Source of the DNA: Deltaproteobacteria bacterium
GTDB lineage: Bacteria; Desulfobacterota; GWC2-55-46; S146-70
DNA: 13,193 nucleotides
Assembly: GCA_015492395.1 (NCBI GenBank)
Contig: WGFD01000118.1
Location: 1 to 13,193, forward strand
Reading direction: 5' to 3'
The stretch's first letter is position 1, and every line of letters starts with the position of its first letter. Both the position numbers and the translations under genes were made by a program. Positions 6,744 to 11,873 of this stretch are shown here, in pieces. The notes beneath the pieces were generated by a model that saw nothing but the letters and a program-made list of their open reading frames with translations, did no database searches and had not been told where the DNA came from.

Positions 6744-7516
6744 CTTTCCTTCATCAATATAAAACTCAACTGTCTTCCCGCCGCCTCACCTTCCTTCCTG
6801 AACGAGAAGAAAAGGTCGGTCTTACAGGAAGTGCAGATGTCCGATATGGAAATATGTTCCTCTTTAATACCATACTCCAGCATCTGGAGCAGATTGGCCC
6901 TCTTCAGGTCCAGCAGCTTGATTCCGTTGTCTGCAAGTATGGCCCCGTCCATATTGGCGAAGCGGTTAGCGACATCGTCCTTTATCTCATAGCAGCATGG
7001 GCCTATTGCCGGCCCCATGGCGGCTATGACATCTTCGGGGTTAGACCCGAAGCGGTTCTTTAACACCTCTATGGTCTTCCCAGTCACACACTTGGACGTC
7101 CCCTGCCAGCCGGCGTGAACGACGGCCGCCGCTCTAACTAAAGGATCAAAGAAGATTACCGGGAGGCAGTCGGCGGTCAGGACCCCCAGGGCTATGCCGT
7201 CCAGGGTGGTGACTATTGCGTCACCCTTGGCGCCGGACAGTTGGGAGAGAATATCCCTGTTTCTGTCTATAGATTCATCGATGACAAGCACCCCGTCACC
7301 ATGCACCTGCCTGGCAATAACGAGTCTGGCATGGTCGAAGCCGAACAGTTTCCCGAGGACGACCTTTCTGCGCTTCGCCTCCACCTTTTCATAACCGTCC
7401 TTCTCCCTGAAGTCCAGTGAAGAGAGCGGTCCTTCCTCTCCTATTCCTTTTCTTGTAAGAAAGGCATGCGTCAATACATCAAAATCATCAAGGATGGGTG
7501 AAGATACGAAGTTCAT
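6740..7516 (-). CDS. pgeF: PgeF (YfiH, DUF152) peptidoglycan editing/polyphenol oxidase family protein
   Basis: A 258-aa protein of the YfiH family. In E. coli the homologue removes wrongly incorporated L-Ser from UDP-MurNAc peptides; related members have laccase-like or purine nucleoside phosphorylase activity. The metal-site motifs are intact: ARQVHG (H72), TADCLP (C117) and HAGWQG (H134). GPAIGPCCYEI and the C-terminal CTSCKTDLFFSFRKEG.AGRQ are also present. No signal peptide, so it is cytoplasmic. It starts 3 nt after the rluD-like stop and overlaps coaE by 4 nt. The rluD-pgeF neighbourhood is common in proteobacteria, supporting both calls. Which reaction it performs here cannot be told from sequence alone. 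Confidence 0.93.
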   Translation of the reverse strand: MNFVSSPILDDFDVLTHAFLTRKGIGEEGPLSSLDFREKDGYEKVEAKRRKVVLGKLFGFDHARLVIARQVHGDGVLVIDESIDRNRDILSQLSGAKGDAIVTTLDGIALGVLTADCLPVIFFDPLVRAAAVVHAGWQGTSKCVTGKTIEVLKNRFGSNPEDVIAAMGPAIGPCCYEIKDDVANRFANMDGAILADNGIKLLDLKRANLLQMLEYGIKEEHISISDICTSCKTDLFFSFRKEGEAAGRQLSFILMKER

Positions 7517-7519
7517 GGG

Positions 7520-8542
7520 TTAATGGCAATATTCCTCTAATATTTCTATAAGTGATTTCATATCCTCCGGCGGTTGCGACGCGAACTCCATATAACCTCC
7601 CCTGAGGGGGTGCACAAAGCCCAATATACCGGCGTGCAGTGCCTGCCGCCGGAAGGACTTCAACTTGTCGATTACAGGTTTTGGCAGCATGGAGGGTATG
7701 GAGCGCTTGCCGTAGACCGGGTCCCCTACGACAGGGTGGTGTATGTGCGACAGGTGGACCCTTATCTGATGGGTCCTGCCGGTCTCCAATGAAAGTTCCA
7801 GCAAAGAGAACTTGCCGTAACTCCTCAGTATCTTGTAGCGTGTCACGGCCCGCCTGGCCCTGGTTGTATTCACGGACATCTTTTTTCTGTGCACCGGGTG
7901 CCTGCCTATGGACATATCGATGGTCCCTTCACTATCGGAGGGTACCCCCCAGGCCACTGCCATATACCTCCTCTTTATCGAATGCTCCTTGAATTGTCTG
8001 GCAAGACCAAGGTGGCATTCGTCATTCTTCGCCACTACCATCACACCGGAGGTGTTCTTGTCTAGTCTGTGCACTATCCCGGGCCGCAGAACGCCGCCGA
8101 TCCCTGAGAGTCCCCTGGCATGGTAGAGTATGGCATTTACCAGGGTGCCGCTCTTGTGCCCGGCGCCCGCGTGAACCACCATGCCCGGCGCCTTGTTTAC
8201 TACGATGAGGTCTTCATCCTCATATATTATATCGAGCGGTATGGGTTCGGCTGTAGTCGCGATGACCTCAGGTGCAGGGATGTCAACCAGCACGACATCA
8301 CCGGCCTTCAGCCTGGTGCCTGCCTTCGCAGGGTTGTTGTTGAGGAGGATATCGCCGGATTCTATGAGATTTTTGATCCTTGAGCGTGTCAGGGATGGGT
8401 TTTTATGCGCCAGGTATACATCGATCCTCTTTGAGGCCTCTTCTTCATCGACCCTGTAGGAACAGGAGCTGAATACCATGGTAGAGTCTCTTTTAAAGTC
8501 CCACTGAGGCGCTGTTTCATCAGTGGAGAAGAGGGTCACCAT
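7520..8542 (-). CDS. rluD: RluD-family 23S rRNA pseudouridine synthase
   Basis: A 340-aa RluA/RluD-type enzyme. An N-terminal S4 RNA-binding domain (about 30-95, EEASKRIDVYLA to GDVVLVDIP) precedes the catalytic domain, with IYEDEDLIVVNKAPGMVVH and the HRLDKNTSG motif holding the catalytic Asp (D161). Next come RRYMAVAWG and the ETGRTHQIRVH motif, with Q.LHA.LGF near the C-terminus. The long form starts at ATG 8542, overlapping the upstream stop by 7 nt. An internal ATG at 8479 (MVFSSCSYRV) would give a 319-aa protein closer to the usual N-terminus, and neither start has a strong Shine-Dalgarno. The exact rRNA target (RluD-like 1911/1915/1917 is the best guess) is inferred from family and from pgeF being next to it. 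Confidence 0.92.
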   Translation of the reverse strand: MVTLFSTDETAPQWDFKRDSTMVFSSCSYRVDEEEASKRIDVYLAHKNPSLTRSRIKNLIESGDILLNNNPAKAGTRLKAGDVVLVDIPAPEVIATTAEPIPLDIIYEDEDLIVVNKAPGMVVHAGAGHKSGTLVNAILYHARGLSGIGGVLRPGIVHRLDKNTSGVMVVAKNDECHLGLARQFKEHSIKRRYMAVAWGVPSDSEGTIDMSIGRHPVHRKKMSVNTTRARRAVTRYKILRSYGKFSLLELSLETGRTHQIRVHLSHIHHPVVGDPVYGKRSIPSMLPKPVIDKLKSFRRQALHAGILGFVHPLRGGYMEFASQPPEDMKSLIEILEEYCH

Positions 8543-8802
8543 ATATCGGATTCTATATTACCGCTCCTCTTTATGAGGACATCAACAATGGCCTTATTGT
8601 AGATGTTGGTTTCCTTGGCGAATTCGGGATCCACCCTGCTTACAAAGAGGTCGTACCCTTCTTTCAGCTCCTCTTCCAGTACCTCGAATAGACTGTCGTT
8701 CTGGATGCCGTCCACAACCTTCGCCTTGTTGTACAGGGCGATATCCGATATGATCGCTCGCGCCAACCTTTGAGCGGCCTCGTGTGACTTGATTAGTCCC
8801 AT
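8536..8802 (-). CDS. Conserved small protein of unknown function (88 aa)
   Basis: An 88-aa soluble, charged protein: MGLIKSHEAAQRLARAIISD, then an acidic helical centre (FEVLEEELKEGYDLFVSRVDPE) and NIYNKAIVDVLIKRSGNIESDIW at the C-terminus. The pattern RLARAI.SDIALYN resembles small unannotated proteins I associate with Geobacter-like and other deltaproteobacterial genomes, but I cannot name a family. The start ATG lies one base after the GntR-gene stop, with AAAAGG before it. It overlaps the rluD-like start by 7 nt. The tight packing and non-random sequence support a real gene. No membrane segment, Cys pair or catalytic motif is visible. Confidence 0.75.
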   Translation of the reverse strand: MGLIKSHEAAQRLARAIISDIALYNKAKVVDGIQNDSLFEVLEEELKEGYDLFVSRVDPEFAKETNIYNKAIVDVLIKRSGNIESDIW

Positions 8803-8803
8803 A

Positions 8804-9487
8804 TCAAACCTTTTCCTTTAAGATTTGTTTTACCAATACTTCCCCACCCTGTTCAGCATTTGCCCTGACCAGCTTCTCCACTTGGTCTTCGTCCCTCTTC
8901 CTGAATGCCTCGATTATATCCTTATGCTGTTTTACCGAATTCCCCATTCTGCCGGGGAGAGAGAGTGAAGTTACCCTGAACCGTTCGAACTGTTGTACAA
9001 GGTTGTTGACAAGGTTATACAGTTTATCGTTGCCGCAGGCGCTTAAGAATATGTCATGAAACGCATTATCAAGATTGAAGAAACCCCTGACGTTGTCCTT
9101 CTTTGCCAGCTTTGCCATCTGTACGTTGAGGGTCTCCATCCTTTTGAGGTCCTTTTCCGTAAACTTTCTGCACGATAACCGTGCTGCGTAACCTTCCAGA
9201 AGACTCTTTATGGCGTAGAACTCCTGTACATCTTTTTGAGTGATAGGACTTACTATTGCACCCTTTCTGGGTGTGATGGAGAGGAACCCCTCCGACTCCA
9301 ACTGCCGGAATGCCTCCCTGATCGGGGTACGGCTTATGCCGAACCTCTCCGCAAGTTCGTGTTCCGGAACACGCTCGCCGGGTTTCAACCTCTCCGTTAT
9401 TATCGCTTCTTTTACAAAATCGACTATCCTCTCCCTTAAGGTAAGGTGCCTCTCTATTGGATAGTCGACCACCTTCGATCCTTCCAT
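8804..9487 (-). CDS. GntR family transcriptional regulator, FCD subfamily
   Basis: A 227-aa DNA-binding regulator. A winged helix (about 15-80) has the typical RLKPGERVPEHELAERFGISRTPIREA.RQLE..G pattern. An FCD ligand domain follows (about 85-222). Of the usual metal ligands, D140 and H144 (DNAFHD) and H188 (KQHKDI) are present, but the last, normally His in R.H, is N210 (VRANAEQ), so metal binding may be weakened. The effector is unknown; FCD regulators mostly sense small organic acids. It heads the minus-strand run and probably controls itself through the repeat at 9504-9521. Start: ATG 9487 has no Shine-Dalgarno, while in-frame GTG 9472 has GAAGGA 6 nt ahead and may be the real one. Confidence 0.92.
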   Translation of the reverse strand: MEGSKVVDYPIERHLTLRERIVDFVKEAIITERLKPGERVPEHELAERFGISRTPIREAFRQLESEGFLSITPRKGAIVSPITQKDVQEFYAIKSLLEGYAARLSCRKFTEKDLKRMETLNVQMAKLAKKDNVRGFFNLDNAFHDIFLSACGNDKLYNLVNNLVQQFERFRVTSLSLPGRMGNSVKQHKDIIEAFRKRDEDQVEKLVRANAEQGGEVLVKQILKEKV

Positions 9488-9495
9488 CGACTCTT

Positions 9496-9525
9496 ATCCT
9501 ATACCCTCTTAGCCCTCTAAGTCAA
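9496..9525 (-). promoter_or_regulatory. Candidate sigma70 promoter for the GntR-led gene run
   Basis: On the minus strand TTGACT (9525-9520) is followed after 18 nt by TAGGAT (9501-9496), or after 16 nt by TATAGG (9503-9498). Transcription would start near 9489, almost at the ATG 9487. This argues for a leaderless transcript or for the GTG start at 9472. Confidence 0.5.
9504..9521. promoter_or_regulatory. Probable operator between -35 and -10 of the GntR gene
   Basis: CCCTCTTAG (9504-9512) and CCCTCTAAG (9513-9521) form an 8/9 direct repeat. Within it CTTAG-CCCT-CTAAG (9508-9521) is a perfect inverted repeat. The site fills the spacer of the leftward promoter, the normal place for autorepression by a GntR-type dimer. 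The core differs from the common FadR-type TGGTNNNACCA, so the match to this regulator is inference. Confidence 0.45.
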
Positions 9526-9597
9526 GAGTTTTGGAGGCGAAATATAGATCTTCCACATCCTCTCGGATCATGGGATGGTCCGCAATATGCGGGGTTG

Positions 9598-9626
9598 TTG
9601 CGTTTCTTGGATTCTTTCTATATACT
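9598..9626 (+). promoter_or_regulatory. Candidate promoter for the structured leader and CNB gene
   Basis: TTGCGT (9598-9603) and TATACT (9621-9626, 5/6) are separated by 17 nt. Transcription from about 9633 would carry all the hairpins at 9676-9856 as a 260-nt leader of the CNB gene, or as a separate small RNA. Confidence 0.4.
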
Positions 9627-9675
9627 TTAGCTGTATCCAGCGGCATCGTGGGACAAAAGATCCGGTTCAGGGTTT

Positions 9676-9706
9676 TGGTGGGAGTCTTTCCACCACTATA
9701 GAGTGG
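9676..9706 (+). repeat. Two overlapping alternative hairpins
   Basis: TGGTGGGA (9676-9683) pairs with TTCCACCA (9688-9695) around GTCT; one of the eight pairs is a G-U. CCACT (9693-9697) pairs perfectly with AGTGG (9702-9706) around ATAG. The two stems share bases 9693-9695, so only one can form fully. No T-run follows. Confidence 0.45.
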
Positions 9707-9722
9707 CCGTATATACCGTTTT

Positions 9723-9856
9723 ATACAGAGCGTCGCAACCGTACATACCTTCTGTCGTCCCTGGTTCATCGGTGCGGCGTACAATAAAATAAGAGTACGC
9801 CTTCTCATTCCTCACCTTCACCGCGCCTCGGTCTGCGTTGCCCTGACGCTCTGTAT
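9723..9856. repeat. 134-nt element with long inverted arms (MITE-like or structured RNA)
   Basis: The left arm ATACAGAGCGTCGCAAC (9723-9739) is complementary over all 17 bases to GTTGC-CCT-GACGCTCTGTAT (9837-9856), with only the CCT unpaired; the outer 12 bp are uninterrupted. Nested inside are CGGTG (9770-9774) with CACCG (9819-9823), and a perfect 7-bp stem GGCGTAC (9776-9782) with GTACGCC (9795-9801) around a 12-nt A-rich loop. The arms end in TA-CAGAG and CTCTG-TA, compatible with a small non-autonomous element flanked by TA. The nested stems equally suggest a folded RNA leader. No transposase is nearby. Confidence 0.6.
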
Positions 9857-9867
9857 GCCCATATATT
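9838..9867 (+). promoter_or_regulatory. Second, weaker promoter candidate for the CNB gene
   Basis: TTGCCC (9838-9843), inside the right arm of the inverted-repeat element, and TATATT (9862-9867) are separated by 18 nt. If used, transcription begins near 9874 and the leader contains little besides the Shine-Dalgarno. Confidence 0.3.
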
Positions 9868-9893
9868 TATAACGTAGTGTATAGGAGGCTGCG

Positions 9894-10352
9894 ATGATCG
9901 ACTATGATGACCTGATAAGGATAGATCTCTTTGATGACCTTACCGAAGAGGAGCTCAAGTCCATCCGGGAGATATGCAGCGAGGAGCGGTATGCCCCCGG
10001 GGAGTTTATCTTCAAAGAGGGATCCCAGGCCAAACGCCTCTACGTCCTGAAAGAAGGCAAGGTCTCTATAGAGATCCAGGTGGGTGACAATAAGCACCTC
10101 AGCGTATTTACCATATCCCAGGGTGCGGATCTCTTCGGATGGTCCGCCCTTGTGGAGCCATTTAAGTTTACAGCCTCTGCGCGGTGTGTCGATGCGGCTA
10201 CAGTCCTTGCCGTCGACGGGGTGAAGTTGATGGGCCTGATCGAGAAGGACTACCGTATGGGTTTCCTGATTATGAGGAGGATATTGAGATTCATATCGCA
10301 ACGTGTCAGGGATTCACGCCTCCAGCTCATCCACTGCTACTATGCCCGGTAG
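9894..10352 (+). CDS. Stand-alone cyclic-nucleotide-binding-fold protein without DNA-binding domain
   Basis: A 152-aa protein with a Crp-type beta-roll (about 10-110): DLFDDLTEEELKSI at the N-terminus, APGEFIFKEGSQAKRLYVLKEGKVSIE, then FGWSALVEPFKFTASAR in place of the phosphate-binding cassette. In Crp-like binders the cassette reads GE...R.A; here Glu is W83 and the Arg position is F92, so cAMP or cGMP binding is unlikely. A C-terminal helix (115-147) follows, but no helix-turn-helix. Such FGWSALVEP proteins are common in Deltaproteobacteria and may act as protein-interaction sensors; this one is unassigned. AGGAGG at 9883-9888, five bases before the ATG, fixes the start. A structured leader precedes it. 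The [FeFe]-hydrogenase maturation genes follow after 204 nt. Confidence 0.88.
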   Translation: MIDYDDLIRIDLFDDLTEEELKSIREICSEERYAPGEFIFKEGSQAKRLYVLKEGKVSIEIQVGDNKHLSVFTISQGADLFGWSALVEPFKFTASARCVDAATVLAVDGVKLMGLIEKDYRMGFLIMRRILRFISQRVRDSRLQLIHCYYAR

Positions 10353-10381
10353 GCCGGACGTTACAGTTTAAGTGCCGGCCT
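10351..10381 (+). terminator. Hairpin at the end of the CNB gene
   Basis: AGGCCGG (10351-10357) pairs perfectly with CCGGCCT (10375-10381) around a 17-nt loop, beginning inside the TAG stop codon. Only GTTT follows rather than a full T-tract, so termination would be incomplete. Confidence 0.3.
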
Positions 10382-10556
10382 GTTTCGGAAGATCGGCCGC
10401 GATCCATCGGACTGACAAAAAACACGGACGCGAGACATCGGGAAGCGGGGCCTGTCTGCCACGGGCAGGGATGATGCCGTAATTGGCTCGTATGCCACGA
10501 CAGGGAGTGGCTAGGCAACACCGCGGATGGACTTTTCAGCAGCCTTGATATAAGCC
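10382..10556 (+). promoter_or_regulatory. Hairpin-rich leader before the hypC-hydE gene
   Basis: Perfect short stems are GATCG-GCCG-CGATC (10391-10404), CTGCC-ACG-GGCAG (10456-10468) and GCCAC/GTGGC (10494-10498 with 10507-10511). CCTGTC (10451-10456) can also pair with GACAGG (10499-10504), competing with the others. No clear sigma70 or sigma54 promoter and no Shine-Dalgarno before the ATG at 10557 are visible. It does not match a riboswitch class I know. It shares GCCTGTCTGCC with the leader at 115-125. Confidence 0.35.
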
Positions 10557-11873
10557 ATGTGTTACGCTATACCAGCGAAAGTAATGGAGATAAATAAGAG
10601 AACGGCCGTTATCGACTACTTCGGTGTCAGGAGGGAGGCCCTCATTGACGGTGGAGAGGTAAAGGTTGGCGACTATGTCTTCGCCCAGGGTGGTTTTGTG
10701 GTAGAGGTAATCCCCGGCGGGGAGGCCCGCGATATCCTGGAGAACTGGAGGGAGGTTTTCTTAAGGCTGGAGGAGAGGGACAGGCGACTCTCCTCCAGCG
10801 CCGCTGGAACCGGGGGCGGAGATCCAGGGATATCCAGGATACTGGATGAGATGGAGGGTGGAAGGCCCGTTTCCGAGGATGAAATTCTCGCGCTTCTGAG
10901 CATCGATGGAGAGGAGAATCTGGAGATGCTCTATGACGCGGCAAACCGCCTGCGTCAGAGGGTGCATGGCAACTCATGCTGTGTCCATGGAATTATAGAG
11001 TTTTCCAATATCTGCGGGAATGACTGCGCCTACTGCGGAATCAGGAAGGAAAACAACGGCCTGAGAAGGTACAGGATGGAGCCTGATGAGGTGGTGGGGG
11101 TGGCAAGCAGGGCGGTCAACAACATGGGCTTCAGGGCGCTCGTATTGCAATCGGGTGAAGACGGTTACTATACGACCGGTGTCCTTGGAGGTATAGTGAG
11201 GAGAATCAGGGAGAGATGCGGGGTCCTCATCATATTGAGTATTGGCGAAAGATCGCTGGCCGACTATGAAGAGCTCTATAAGGCTGGGGCACGCGGTGTG
11301 TTGATGAGATTCGAGACATCCAGTCCGGAGATTTACGCCAGGATGCATGCCACCCTCGCTTACGGGAAGAGGCTGGAAATACTCGGCGGACTCAAGTCCA
11401 TCGGCTACATTATCGCCACCGGATCGCTCATAGGGTTGCCCGGCCAGGGTCCGGAGGACCTGCGCGGGGATATACTGCTGGCCGCTTCCCTGAAGACGGA
11501 TATGTACTCATTTGGACCCCTGCTGGCGCACCCACACACACCGCTTGCGGGGACTCCGGAAGTAGATCTCCATAAGGGAATGAAGGTAATAGCGGTAACC
11601 AGGCTTATTGATCCGAACGGCACCATATTGGTAACCTCCGCTATGGAACAGCTTTTCGGTCGAAGGGGGATGAAAATGGCATTGGAGAGCGGCGGCAACT
11701 CCATGATGATAAATCTGACCCCTTCCGAATACCGCCGGCACTACTCTATCTATCCAGGCAAGGGAGATGGTTCCGGAGGAATCAGGGAGGAGGTCGACAC
11801 CAAACTGGAACTTCTCCACTCCCTGGGCAGGGGACCTTTGGACATAGGAATGAAGACGGGGGTGATGCAGTGA
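10557..11873 (+). CDS. hydE: HypC-HydE fusion: [FeFe]-hydrogenase radical SAM maturase with N-terminal HypC domain
   Basis: A 438-aa protein in two parts. Residues 1-70 are a HypC/HupF domain: MCYAIPAKVMEI, DYFGVRREAL, VGDYVFAQGGFVVEVI and EARDILENWREVF. Cys2, which carries the iron synthon in HypC, is kept; the conserved His of the LVHxGF motif is Q44. A Ser/Gly-rich linker (about 78-91) leads to HydE (92-438). That part has a radical SAM cluster motif CGNDCAYC (C153, C157, C160), QSGED (198-202), GLPGQ (293-297), FGPLLAHPHTPLA, and a C-terminal RRHYSIYPGK with the tyrosines of the family. The optional C-terminal auxiliary-cluster cysteines of some HydEs are absent. HydE converts the HydG product, an Fe(CO)2(CN)-cysteine complex, into the precursor of the [2Fe] H-cluster. 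The start is fixed by the invariant MC; there is no Shine-Dalgarno. Stop overlaps hydG. Confidence 0.92.
   Translation: MCYAIPAKVMEINKRTAVIDYFGVRREALIDGGEVKVGDYVFAQGGFVVEVIPGGEARDILENWREVFLRLEERDRRLSSSAAGTGGGDPGISRILDEMEGGRPVSEDEILALLSIDGEENLEMLYDAANRLRQRVHGNSCCVHGIIEFSNICGNDCAYCGIRKENNGLRRYRMEPDEVVGVASRAVNNMGFRALVLQSGEDGYYTTGVLGGIVRRIRERCGVLIILSIGERSLADYEELYKAGARGVLMRFETSSPEIYARMHATLAYGKRLEILGGLKSIGYIIATGSLIGLPGQGPEDLRGDILLAASLKTDMYSFGPLLAHPHTPLAGTPEVDLHKGMKVIAVTRLIDPNGTILVTSAMEQLFGRRGMKMALESGGNSMMINLTPSEYRRHYSIYPGKGDGSGGIREEVDTKLELLHSLGRGPLDIGMKTGVMQ

Larger units (their letters stand above)
9488..9893. other. 406-nt divergent intergenic region
   Basis: No convincing protein gene is present: the open frames are low-complexity in codon pattern and lack start signals. 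It holds the leftward promoter and operator of the GntR gene, two rightward promoter candidates, and hairpins at 9580-9592 (CCGCA-ATA-TGCGG), 9676-9695 and 9693-9706. An 8-bp palindrome GTATATAC lies at 9709-9716, followed by the 134-nt inverted-repeat element at 9723-9856. This density of pairing suggests an RNA or protein control region. Confidence 0.5.

Noticed and set aside
9509..9808. Minus-strand 99-codon open frame upstream of the GntR gene
   Set aside because: It crosses the GntR promoter/operator and the left arm of the inverted-repeat element, has no Shine-Dalgarno, and its protein has no domain pattern.
10430..10520. Possible cobalamin or molybdenum cofactor riboswitch before hydE
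   Set aside because: GGGAAGCGGGG is superficially similar to a cobalamin element, but the GGTG...AATCC core, the B12 box and the Moco GAGCCGAGGACC motif are missing.
10827..11873. The radical SAM half as PylB or BioB instead of HydE
   Set aside because: The C-terminal SAMEQ...NLTPSEYR..YSIYPGK stretch and the adjacent hydG fit HydE; no pyl or bio genes are nearby.
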